Source of the DNA: Russula earlei
Lineage: Eukaryota; Basidiomycota; Agaricomycetes; Russulales; Russulaceae
NCBI GenBank assembly: GCA_025769875.1
Contig: JAGFNK010000200.1
Coordinates: 1-64,000, forward strand
DNA: 64,000 nucleotides
Reading direction: 5' to 3'
Part shown: positions 54,601-64,000 of the stretch, piece by piece
Layout: every line of letters starts with the position of its first letter
How positions within the stretch are numbered: position 1 is the stretch's first letter
Notes under the pieces: model-generated
The model's input: only the letters and a program-made list of their open reading frames with translations
Database searches by the model: none
What the model was told of the DNA's origin: nothing
Made by a program: the position numbers and the translations under genes

Positions 54601-55533
54601 TGCATTGGTAGTTGTTCCCTGGGCATGTTTCCATGAAGGTCTTGTCCATCTGCTCTCTGTCTAGGTAGGCAGACTTAATGTCGATCTGATGGGGTTCAAG
54701 ACTTTATTTGGTGGCGGGGGCCAGGGTGCAAGGGAGTGCCAGTCTTTTGACAGCATGACTTCATCAGGGTCATTGCCCTCAACTTAGGTGAGTCCCTGCA
54801 TGATGATGCAGGCCTTGCATTTTTGAGTTTTGTGATTTGACCCCCTTTCTATTTGGAAGGTCTATGTGTCTCCCCACTGCAGCTCCATTCTGCAGACTTG
54901 GCACACTTTCAAGGATGCCAGTGTTTTTGGACACATGTTCCTCATTGTTGTATGCCCTTTCCTATTTGGCAGTATCTGCCTGGGCAATTGCCGTAGCATA
55001 GGGCTTGGGGTTGGTGGTCACATCTTTATGTGCCACTTTTCCCTGCTTGGTACATTTCATTTGTTGCTCATGCAGGATGGCAGAATGGTGAGTGTCCTTG
55101 TTGTGGATGGGTGCGTGCATGGGGCATTCTGGTTGTCCAGCAGTGGGCTGTGTAGGTGAGTTTTCCACTTCATTAACTGTGTGTTGTATTGATTTCATTT
55201 CAGGCTGGGCAGGTGGAGTTATGTCCACTATGACACTCTGCAGTTTGGCGTGTGGTGCCATTTCCACTTCTACTTCATCCAACTCCTCTGCTTCATCACA
55301 GTGATTGAGTGTGAGCACGTGTGTAGCATGCTTTGGTCGTCCTGTGGTGGATTGCACAGGTGGGCTTTCTGCATTGTGATTTGTAGGCTGACTATGTGGT
55401 GCTGCAGGCCAAGCAGGCACAGCCTCAACTGCTCCAATGCCTTGCAGTTTGGGGTGTGGCAGCTGTTCCACTCTGTCTGCCTATCTCAGGCTGAATGGGC
55501 AGAACCTTGTCTTCTCTGACGCCTTGTGGTGCA
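54601..55533 (-). pseudogene. degenerate copia pol fragment (integrase-RT linker and RT)
   Basis: The minus-strand ORF 55471-54962 is a Pro/Gln/His-rich linker ending NPKPYATAIAQADTAK, like the segment just before copia RT. Further along (about 54700-54610) HQIDIKSAYLDREQMDKTFM matches the RT motif HQMDVKSAYLNGELKEEIF of the 48.5-kb element. Stops and frame changes lie between. The LTR-1 insertion at 53632 cuts it off. Confidence 0.6.
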
Positions 55534-56142
55534 TGTTAAGACTCCAAAGTGCCTTAAATAAGATCAATGGTTGCATCTATAAATGTGTCCTACCAATGCA
55601 GATATGCATGAGTCAAGCAAGCAATACTCGTGGAGGGGAAGGAGTGTTAGATCCTTCTGGAGTATGGCAACAAGATGAGAGGGGCTCTGCAGATGGGGTA
55701 GGAGTCAACTGTTTGGGATTGGCAAACTTAGGGCTCAACTGCTACAGACTGGGGGCTTTATATAGCCCTACAGGGATAAGGTTCATGCTACTGTAGTACT
55801 GGTTGGTGCTATAGAAGCAAAAGGCGGCTCATAGAAGCGAGGTTGCTTCTATGTAAACGATCTCAGTGCTGGAAGCTAAGTGCTTCCCTAGTAACAATCC
55901 CGGTGTCATAAGTACTTTCCTAATCAAGGAAGTGACATATGTGGCAGTACAGGAACATCTGGGACAGAAGCAATGCTACTCATTGCTTCTTCAACACATC
56001 ATCAGAAAGATACAATCAACACATTCCGAATGCGATATCAACGGACATAAACGGTCAAGATCTGACACATGCATGATGCAAACAGTGCAGTCCATAGTTC
56101 AGGTGTTCTGGCATCTTTCAGACCCCAAACCACTTGGTAACA
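55534..56142 (-). mobile_element. gypsy-family LTR lacking the self-primer word
   Basis: It runs from TGTTAAGACTCCAAAG to CCACTTGGTAACA (plus-strand text) and is related to 57710-58299 and 10997-11585. Where those copies read GGCAAACTAAGTCGAGCTTAGG, this one reads GGCAAACTTAGGG (near 55721), a 10-base deletion exactly in the self-primer. It also has an extra insertion (AGTAACAATCCCGGTGTCAT near 55890). Flanks do not form a target duplication. Confidence 0.8.
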
Positions 56143-57279
56143 TCACCCCTCCTTCAGATTGGTGGTCCCACACACCAATGATTCTAAAATTGAGTGGTGG
56201 GGTCAATGCCATCATCCTCAAGGGGAGGAGGTGATGAGGTGAAGGTGTATTGGCCTTCTTCTGCTGCCTCATAGGCAGCCAATGCTGAGGCTACTATTGC
56301 CTCTGACTCCTCAGTGACAGCTGAGAGAGACATAATTTGTGGGAGTCTATCAGAGTCCCTGGGTAACCTCCTGACTGGAGGTGTGTCGGAGTGGAGAGGG
56401 GTTGCAGTGAAAAGCTCTTGAAGGGTCCTGGACCCTTCTCCTTTTGCACCTGCAGGATGTGTGGGTTAGCAATGTTCTCCCTCTCCTGGTCGGACTTCCT
56501 CTTCTTGCTCAGGTGTGCCAGTTCCCATTCTCAGTGAAAAGGGCACGATCTGACAGGTGTATAGGAACGATGATAGGGAGGCACCAGGCAATGTGAGGCA
56601 GTGTCTGCTGACAGCTGGTCATGGCAATCCTGGTGGGGCAGTGGACAATACTTATTGGATTGTCCTACCTTGCCACAGTACTTGCATTGGTTCCTCTTCC
56701 TCCTTCCTTCTATCATGTTCAATCGCTGAGGTTCTGGAATGAACTCAGCTGTCGTGGTGGATGCTTCTCCACTACTGCTATAAGAATGGTAGTAGATGGA
56801 GCTCTGGGGGGAAGGGTTTGGTGACACCTCTGATCCTGCCCCTCCTCAAAGGTGCATGCCTGACATGGTTTGGAGGACTGTTCATCTCCTCCTCTGAATA
56901 CCCTTGTACTGTTGTAGGTGTAGGGCTGGCTGGTACTGGTTCTGGGGAAGGGGTATCATACCCCTGAGTGATGTCTGCCAAAGGCAGCTGAGGGACAAAG
57001 ATGGGAAGAGGGGGAATAGGTTGTCCAGCCTGGTAGTTGGTGAGGAGTTCTTCAGCCCATACACCTGGAGGAGTTTCTCCCTGGCTACAGCCTGCTTCAA
57101 TGAACTCCCAGCAATGTGAGCATACTTTGGCTGCCTGCCATCCTCTCCTTGGCTTCAGCCCTGCCTCTCTCTACTCCTCGCTTCTCAGCCAGGTATTTAC
57201 CTAGCTTGTAGTGCAATTGTTTCTCCTCTTCTTTGATCACCTTATAGTTAGCTGTTGAACCGGAACCCGAACGGATCAA
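56143..57279 (-). pseudogene. degenerate gag-like sequence with a zinc knuckle
   Basis: Minus-strand frames include IKEEEKQLHYKLGKYLAEKR (57279-57097), Pro/Ser/Glu-rich text, then NQCKYCGKVGQSNKYCPLPH (about 56690), a C-x2-C-x4-x-x4-C pattern like a retroelement zinc knuckle with Gln in place of the usual His. Many stops and frame changes. It may belong to the same old element as the copia fragment at 54.6-55.5 kb. Confidence 0.4.
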
Positions 57280-57709
57280 AGAAGGCGAAGACCTTCATAC
57301 AAGGTTCAAGATCCGCTCATAGATGTTACGTGTTAGACAGAATCTTTAGTATATGCGCTTATGGCAATAGGGTTACGCATACTACGCTATCTATCACAAG
57401 ATGCAGCCTTATGCTGCGTCTAGAACGTTTCCACATCACGCATCACTTAATGCGCGATATAGTGGACACCTGTAGTCACCTCTTTTGGACTTAGGAACAG
57501 CCCTGGGTCATAGAGGTATAAATACCATACTTGTAGATGAGTATACACATCGCTCTACACCCCAATATCACTTGAGCATTAGCACAACCTCTAAGGTGGG
57601 TTGCTTGGCCTGTTAGCTGCGCTCTATGCTGCGCAACAGGTTATGGGCCCTGCAAGCCATGCGCCTTCATTGGCTGCAACGATGGCGAAGCATCCCTGTA
57701 GCCTGCATG
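57280..57709. other. no gene recognised; possible old LTR remnant
   Basis: GCGATATAGTGGACACCTGT followed by AGTCACCTCTTTTGGACTTAGG resembles, loosely, a segment inside LTR-1 (GCGATATTGTGGACACCTCT and ACTCACCCCTTTTGCTCG). The gypsy 5' LTR starts right after GCATG (57705-57709), its presumed target site. Confidence 0.35.
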
Positions 57710-58299
57710 TGTTACTGAGTGGTTTGGGGTCCGGAAGATGCCGGAACACCTGAACTAGGGACTGCACTGTTTGCATTATGCGTGCGTCAGATCTTGATCG
57801 TTTATGTTCGTTGATATCACATTCGGAGCGCGTTGATCGTATCTTTCAGAAGATGTACTGAAGAAGCAATGAGTAGCATTGCTTCTGTCCCAGATGTTCC
57901 TGTACCTGCCACGTACGTCGATTCCTTGATTGGGGAAGCACTTAATGCTTCCAGCACCGAGATCGTTTACATAGAAGCAACCTCGCTTCTATGAGCCGCC
58001 TTTTGCTTCTATAGCACCAACCAGTACTACAGTAGTATGAACCTTATCCCTGTAGGGCTATATAAAGCCTCCTAGTAGAAACAGTTGAGCCTTAAGCTCG
58101 ACTTAGTTTGCCAATCCCAAACAGTTGACTCCTACCCCGTCTGCAGAGCCCCTCTCATCTTGTTGTCATACTCTAGAAGGATCTAACACTCCTTCCCCTC
58201 CACGAGTATTGCTTGCTTGACTCAAGCATATCTGCATTGGTAGGACGTGTTTGTAGACGCGACCATTGATCTTATTTAAGGCACTTTGGAGCCTTAACA
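57710..58299 (+). mobile_element. 5' LTR of the plus-strand gypsy chromovirus
   Basis: 590 bp from TGTTACTGAGTGG to GGAGCCTTAACA, with TG..CA ends, TATA box at 58059-58066 and the primer binding site directly behind. Solo or partial relatives lie at 10997-11585 and 55534-56142. The 3' LTR lies beyond the window. Confidence 0.9.
58059..58066 (+). promoter_or_regulatory. TATA box of the gypsy LTR promoter
   Basis: TATATAAA lies 35 bases upstream of 58094, the 5' end of the self-primer word. That spacing fits TATA-directed initiation at the base where self-priming requires the RNA to begin. Confidence 0.6.
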
Positions 58300-58311
58300 T
58301 AAGTCGAGCTT
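58300..58311 (+). promoter_or_regulatory. self-primer binding site
   Basis: TAAGTCGAGCTT starts at the first base after the LTR. Its exact 12-base complement AAGCTCGACTTA is at 58094-58105 in the LTR, at the expected RNA 5' end. No tRNA-like TGG-type site is present. This matches the Tf1/chromovirus self-priming mechanism. Confidence 0.75.
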
Positions 58312-58662
58312 CTATCACAGACATCGCTGTGAAAGCGAACCAGAAATAGGCAGGAAGCCTAAAGACTAGGATCTAGTCATCATACGGTCAGCAACCTACG
58401 CTGAAGTAGTCAAGGGGGAGAATCTATACAGACCTCTCCACGACAAGAAGAAGGTGTACTACGTGACTCTCGACAAGCAGCACGGTTGGACACATGCATA
58501 CTTCTGTAAAGACCCCTACTGTCATTGGCATAGACAGTGGTAAGAGGGCAGACAAGTCCCGACTCCCTAGGAAAGGCTAGTGGCGAGTGGACAAACTGGA
58601 AATCGAAGGAGAACATAGCATACGCGTAAAGTTCAACCAGAAATCAAAGCAAGGAACCAAAT

Positions 58663-60480
58663 TTGGTTGGTTCAAAGCTAGAGAGAGGGACGATCTACCC
58701 TCAGGAATCAAAGGGAACTGCCATCTGGTGTTGGGCAGACCAGGAAGGGCCTAACAGATACGAGGTCCGATACAAAGGAAGCTACCTTCCTTGTGAATAC
58801 ATCAACGATCAGTGGTACTTTGTTGATTACCACAAAGGACGTCCCTATGCAGGAGAGGACGAAGACATCGACGAATATAAGGTCCTAGGTTTAGGAACCA
58901 AGACAGATCCTTATACTACTCATTGGGAACCCAGAGACCCAGTAGTAGACGACCCAGCTCCATTGATACAAAAGTCATCAAGTGGAGAAACAGAACAGTC
59001 GGACCCTCCGACTACAGATCAGAAAGCAGAAGCACCAGAAGTATTGGAGCTAGCTGAAAAACTAGAGCAGACAGTACACGTCTCGCCCATTGAACCAACA
59101 ATCGTTGAAGAGCCAGAAGAATCAGTCGAAATGGCTACCATTGCAGCAACGCAGACAGCCACCATTGCCACTCAGACAGCAGGTGGAAGAACAGGGCCCA
59201 CCATCGTAGTAAACCCTGGAGGTGGTCCACCTGGAGCAGGAGGACCACCTGGAGGTGGAGGAGTCCCCTTCGGACCTGCAGGTCCACCAGTACCAGGAGG
59301 AGGCCCACCTGGAGGAGGCCCTCCAGCAGGGGGACCACCAGCAGCACCTCCTGTAGGACCAGGGGCGAATCTGGCACCTCAGCCGGCACCAGGCCCCCAT
59401 GGGGGCAACGGATCTCTAAAAGGAGACCCTCCTGAAGTCTTCAAAGGAGACAGGAAAAAGACGAAGTACTTTGTCCAGGATTTCAATCTATGGAATCTGC
59501 TCAACAGCGACAACCCGACCATGACTATTCCAATGAAGCGAGTAGCCCTAGCTCTCACCTACATCAAAGGAGAGAAAGTACATGAATGGGTGGTCAATCA
59601 AACGAACCTGGTAGAAGCAAAAAGAAATGGGGACCCGCCGTCTCCTTATGCACCAGTGCAGCTAGATCCAACTGACATGCTCTTTTGGACCGAATTTGTG
59701 GATGACTTCTTCAGAGAATTCAAAGACACCACAGAGCCTGAAGATGCTTTCATGGAGCTACAACAATTGTCCATGTCTAAAGCAGCATCGCTGGATGACT
59801 ATACCAGCAAATTCCTTGTTCTGCTCAGTAAAGCAGGATGGGACCAGAATTCACCAGGAGCAGTAGAAGCCTACAAGGCTGGCCTAATCACCTGGCTGGT
59901 GCGACGAATCTACAATCGACCAGTCAGAGACATACCTGCCATCAATGATCTACGAGCATGGATCAATGCTGCTAGGGAAGAACAGGCCAGAGACCAGCTC
60001 ATGAAAGCCAATATTGGATCTGGAGGTGGATCGTTGACCACCAGGGAAAATCGCATGAAATCCCTACAGGCTGGGAAAAGGCGAAACCAAAGAGATCCGA
60101 ATGCAATGGAAGTGGACTCAGTATCCACTGATGCAGCAAGGACCAAGCGACGTCCTCCTCTGACAGAGGAAAAGAAGAAACTGCTAGCAGAAGGGAAATG
60201 CTTCATCTGCAAGAAAGCAGGACATATCAGTCGGAACTGTCCTGACAAGGACAGAGTCAAGAAGAAATCAAGTAACCCAAGGGACAAAGGGAAAGCTCGA
60301 GCTCTGGAAACAGAGAAGGAGGACGACTCAGGGGACAGTGGAAATGAAAGCACTGTCTCCGGGCGATCTACATCTCCTCCTCCTACCTATAACAAGAGCT
60401 CCTCCTCGGCGTCCATAAAGAAGATGTCCACCAAACAGAAGGAGGACTTGTTGGAAGAACTGATGGAACAGGGTTTTTAG
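58663..60480 (+). CDS. gypsy gag with collagen-like Gly/Pro linker and zinc knuckle
   Basis: 605 residues, start MVGSKLERGTIYPQ. The N-terminal part (YKGSYLPCEYINDQWYFVDY) is followed by an acidic stretch and a linker of Gly/Pro repeats at about residues 185-245 (GGPPGAGGPPGGGG). Next is the capsid-like region (GDRKKTKYFVQDFNLWNLLN, KRVALALTYIKGEKVHEWVV, SLDDYTSKFLVLLSKAGW). The C-terminus has a basic region and the CCHC knuckle CFICKKAGHISRNC near residue 515, then a Ser-rich tail. Gag builds the cytoplasmic virus-like particle and packages RNA. The ORF is uninterrupted and ends with TAG before the protease frame. An earlier start is possible. Confidence 0.9.
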   Translation: MVGSKLERGTIYPQESKGTAIWCWADQEGPNRYEVRYKGSYLPCEYINDQWYFVDYHKGRPYAGEDEDIDEYKVLGLGTKTDPYTTHWEPRDPVVDDPAPLIQKSSSGETEQSDPPTTDQKAEAPEVLELAEKLEQTVHVSPIEPTIVEEPEESVEMATIAATQTATIATQTAGGRTGPTIVVNPGGGPPGAGGPPGGGGVPFGPAGPPVPGGGPPGGGPPAGGPPAAPPVGPGANLAPQPAPGPHGGNGSLKGDPPEVFKGDRKKTKYFVQDFNLWNLLNSDNPTMTIPMKRVALALTYIKGEKVHEWVVNQTNLVEAKRNGDPPSPYAPVQLDPTDMLFWTEFVDDFFREFKDTTEPEDAFMELQQLSMSKAASLDDYTSKFLVLLSKAGWDQNSPGAVEAYKAGLITWLVRRIYNRPVRDIPAINDLRAWINAAREEQARDQLMKANIGSGGGSLTTRENRMKSLQAGKRRNQRDPNAMEVDSVSTDAARTKRRPPLTEEKKKLLAEGKCFICKKAGHISRNCPDKDRVKKKSSNPRDKGKARALETEKEDDSGDSGNESTVSGRSTSPPPTYNKSSSSASIKKMSTKQKEDLLEELMEQGF

Positions 60481-60518
60481 GAACACCTAAGTCGACGGCC
60501 TGGCTTAGGAAGAATAGT

Positions 60519-63500
60519 GTGTTGCAAGTGTACATTAGAAGACTGAATGCTATGAATATTCCATTCACTTTCGTCACTGCACACACAACGGCCGAGGAAT
60601 CTGCTCTACTGGACAGTGGAGCAACAGAGAACTTCATCGATCACTCAGCTTGGAAAAGACTGAAGATTGGGAAACAAGAACTACATGAACCCATGGTAGT
60701 ACGAAATGTCGACGGAACCCAGAATAAGCAAGGGGAACTCACCCATTACTGCTGGCTTCGCGTCCGATACAAGGAGAAGGAGAGCTTGCAAAGGTTCTAT
60801 CTCACAGATTTAGGAACGGATCGGGTCATCCTGGGATATCCCTTCCTATATGAATTCGACCCCACCATCAACTGGAAGAAAGGACAGCTGATGGAAGGAA
60901 CTGGTACAGATTGAGACTGCTCGATACAAGTACCTGGATCTCTATGTCGCAAAACTCCAAAAGCGAGCAAGAGATGAAAACCGACAATTGAAGAAAGGGG
61001 AAGCCATTTACCTACAAAAGACGACTATTGCTCAGAAGTGGGCCCAGCAGTCGATTAAACCACAGGAAGGAGAGGATCCCCTTGCCAATGTTCCAAAGCA
61101 ATTCCACCGCTTTGCAGATGTCTTCTCAGAAGAGAAGTCCCAGAGGTTCCCACCACCAAGGGAACCAGACATGCAGATAGAGCTGTTACCTGACGCACCA
61201 AAGGAACTAAACTGCAAAGTGTACCCCCTAACACGAGATGAGCGAGAATACCTCAAGAAATTCCTAGCTGATGAAGTAGAGAAGCGATACATCACTCCAG
61301 GTCCATCCAGCTACACATCTCCAGTGTTCTTCATTGGCAAGAAGGACAGCAAGGAGAAGAGGATCATTGTAGACTATCGACGACTAAATCAGTGGACCAG
61401 ACGAGACAATGAACCTTTACCACATCTGGAACAAGAGGTGGAAAGACTCCGAGGGAAAAAGGTCTTCTCCAAATTCGATATACGATGGGGATACAATAAT
61501 GTGCGACTGGCAGAAGGAGATCGCTGGAAGGCAGCCTTCAAGACGCCATATGGAACCTACCTGCCCAACGTCATGTATTTTGGGCTCAAGAACGCACCAG
61601 CCTTCTTTACTAGGCTGATGAGAAGAGACTTCGGTGACTGGCTGGATCCGATGGGCAGAATACACGGTCAACTATCTGGATGACTTTGGAATTGCCACGG
61701 GGGACAGTCCTGAACAACTAGAAATCCATGAGCAATGTGTCAACGAACTACTCACGCTGATGCAGAAGAAGTCATACTTCCTGAAACCCCAGAAGTGCCA
61801 GTTCATGGTGCGAAAACTAACCATGCTAGGATGGGACATAGACGAAGGGAAGATGAAGATTGAGGCCTCCAAAGTCCGAGGAATCACGGACTGGCCTCGG
61901 GAAATCAAGGACGTACACGAAGTGCGCAAAGTCATGGGAGTCCTCAGTTACAATAGGGCTTTCATTCGAGGATTCAGTCAGATTGCTCGACCCATTATTG
62001 CCTTGACAAAGAAAGGGGTGCCATTTGAATGGACCCAAGAATGCAAAGATGCTCTGGAACGACTTATCCAGATAGTATCTTCTGACCCTGTCCTGCTCCA
62101 TCCTGATGAGGAGCGACCCTTTGAACTGGAAGTAGACGCGTCCAATTATGCCATTGGAGCAGTATTATTCCAGAAAGGACGAACAAGGAAAGAGGAGGCC
62201 AATAGGTTACTTCTCAGCAGCCTTGAAACAAGCAGAGAAGAACTACGACATATGGGACAAAGAGTTCTTAGCCATGGTGCGAGCCTTGAAACACTGGCGA
62301 CACCTACTCATGGGAGCAAAGCATAAGGTGGTGGTTTATACAGACCATGCGAACCTGTTGCATTACCGACACCCTCAGCGAATAAATGGTCGAGTGGCAA
62401 GATACATTACCTTCTTGGCGGACTTCGACTTAGAATTGAAACATCAGGCAGGGGCAAGGAATAAAGCAGATGCCCTGTCAAGGAGACCTGACCTTGACGA
62501 TGGACAAGGGGATAAAGAAGAAGTGGTCGCGCTACCTGACCATCTTTTTATTCGAGTAATGCACACTACTGCATTGGAAGAACGGATAAAGAACCAACAA
62601 GGGGAAGAAAGACACCGATTAAAGTTACTTGATTGGGTACAGAGACACCGACTGGAGAAGCGACATAACTTATGGTGGAAGAATGAAGCCTTGGTGGTTA
62701 CAGGCGACGAAGGAACCCACAGGACGTTACTGGAACAGTATCATGACAGTCCCACAGCAGGACACCCAGGAAAAGCTAAAACATTACTGGGAATGATGCG
62801 ATACTACTGGTGGCCCACCATAAGACGCTTTGTCGATCGATATGTGGAAGGATGCGCAATTTGCCAAAGTAACAAGTCAAACACTCATCCAAATCGACCT
62901 CCCTTGTATCCCATTCCACCAGAAGAAGGGGCTACTCCCTTCTCGACTGTCAGCATGGACTTTGTGGTCAAATTGCCGAAGTCGAAAGGATACGACAGTA
63001 TATTGACTGTCACTGACCACGATTGTACTAAAGGCGTCATCTTGCTTCCTTGCAAAGAAGAAATGGACGCAGAAGAGCTAGCACAGCTCTACAAGGACAG
63101 AATATTCCCATTTGTGGGAGTACCAAGCAAGATCATATCCGATCGAGATAAACTAATAAGTTCCAAGTTCATTAGGGAACTTTGCGACCAGCTGCATATC
63201 AAACAGAATATCAGCACTGCCTACCATCCCCAGACAGATGGACAATCAGAAAGAACGAATCAGACGATGGAAACATCGCTAAGAATCTTTTGCAACCACC
63301 AACAAGATGATTGGGTGGATTGGCTGCCTCTGGTGCAATACACGATGAATTCTAACGTTTCAGAGACAACCAGACAATCCCCTTTCTTCTTATGGATGGG
63401 CTTTATGCCCAAGGCACACCAGCCAAATCGGGGAAGCAAGATACCAAGAATAGACAATTGGAAAGTCCGGATCCAGGAAGCGAGATCACAGGCACAAGAA

Positions 63501-64000
63501 GCGATGAAGATCGCTTCCCTAATGTGGAAGCGAAGAAGTAGTTTCCAACCTTATCAGAAAGGAGAAAGGGTATGGCTCGACAGCACCAACCTAAAAACGA
63601 CACATCCTACAGTGAAACTACGCCCAAAACGATATGGGCCCTTTGAAATCACGGAGGTGATTAGTCCGGTGACATACAGATTGGATCTCCCTAGCCGCTG
63701 GAGGATCCATAACGCGTTTCATGCCTCCTTATTGACACCTTACAAGGAAACCGAGGAGCATGGGGCCAACTACACCAATCCAGAAGCAGAATTGGTGGAA
63801 GGAGAAGAGGAATATGAAGTAGCAACGATTTTAGGTTCGAGACGAACTGGAAGGAGGAAACAACTGGAGTATCAAGTCCGGTGGGAAGGGTACTCCGAAG
63901 CCCATGACTCTTGGGAGCCAGTAGAGAACATCAAAGCGTCTAGACTAATAGAGGAATATCACAGAAAGAACCCCATGGCCATACGGGTTATAAAAGTCCA
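60519..64000 (+). pseudogene. gypsy chromovirus pol, three frameshifts, runs off the window
   Basis: Domains in order: protease (ESALLDSGATENFIDHSAWK), RT (RIIVDYRRLNQWTRRDNEPL, FSKFDIRWGYNNVRLAEGDR, VNYLDDFGIATG), RNase H (FELEVDASNYAIGAVLFQKG, KNYDIWDKEFLAMVRALKHW, VVYTDHANLLHYR), integrase zinc finger (HDSPTAGHPGKAKTLLGMMR, CAICQSNKSNTHPN), core (VSMDFVVKLPKSKGYDSILT, VTDHDCTKGVI, PSKIISDRDKLISS, TAYHPQTDGQSERTNQTMET) and a chromodomain (YQVRWEGYSEAHDSWEPVEN). Frame changes near 60900, 61650 and 62205 break the ORF. From about 62205 to the window end the frame is open for some 1.8 kb. CGA codons are abundant, unlike the older gypsy. Confidence 0.9.

Noticed and set aside
59122..59400. Minus-strand Trp/Ser/Arg-rich and Leu/Val-rich ORFs
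   Set aside because: They are complements of the Gly/Pro repeat linker of gag.
1..64000. CRISPR arrays, bacterial operons, rRNA or tRNA genes
   Set aside because: No spaced short repeats, no Shine-Dalgarno-ordered genes, and no tRNA or rRNA signatures were seen. Introns and families are fungal.

Overview
The window is eukaryotic and fungal. Genes carry many short introns (about 45-60 bp) with GT..AG borders. Families recognisable by eye are typical of Agaricomycetes: a FunK1 protein kinase, a tnp2 (CACTA) transposase, fungal chromodomain gypsy and copia elements, an M36 fungalysin, a Rab18-like GTPase, an SPFH/Band-7 protein, a REB1-type SANT protein and an Spt5-like KOW protein. An ectomycorrhizal or saprotrophic mushroom is plausible; I cannot name the genus.

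This is a graveyard of mobile elements with a few host genes between them. 1-6.5 kb: copia fragment at the left edge (-), broken Spt5-like gene (-), unknown two-exon gene (-), intact-looking WD40/membrane-anchor gene (+). 6.8-9.3 kb: conserved gene of unknown function split by a solo LTR. 9.6-14 kb: tnp2 transposase (-) with a solo LTR in an intron. 14.2-21.3 kb: another solo LTR in a degenerate gene, a tandemly duplicated coiled-coil gene whose better copy starts like histone H3, a REB1-like gene and a SAP-like gene. 21.3-34.3 kb: a nest of elements. A gypsy element (-) lies inside a pogo-like transposase; its pol 3' end was later hit by a 5.6-kb Tc1/mariner-type element that carries acetyl-CoA synthetase pieces. 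34.8-38.6 kb: a long palindrome, then a 3.3-kb inverted-repeat element carrying fungalysin and Rab gene remnants. 39.0-41.5 kb: intact FunK1 kinase (-). 41.5-48 kb: low-complexity coding-like DNA and an SPFH fragment. 48.5-53.4 kb: copia element (+) ending abruptly in an LTR. 53.6-57.3 kb: solo LTRs in degenerate retroelement fragments. 57.7-64 kb: gypsy chromovirus (+) with its 5' LTR, self-priming site, gag and pol, running off the right edge.

Four LTR insertions keep exact 5-bp target duplications, so the insertion history can be read directly: solo LTRs at 6958-7919, 10997-11585, 14259-15090 and 53632-54595. The only genes that look intact are FunK1, the WD40 gene and the H3-tail-like coiled-coil gene. 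The strongest novel signals are the inverted-repeat element carrying host gene remnants, the micro-inverted acetyl-CoA synthetase capture, self-priming sites in two gypsy families, the series of CGA-to-TGA stops in the older gypsy, and the H3-tail mimic.
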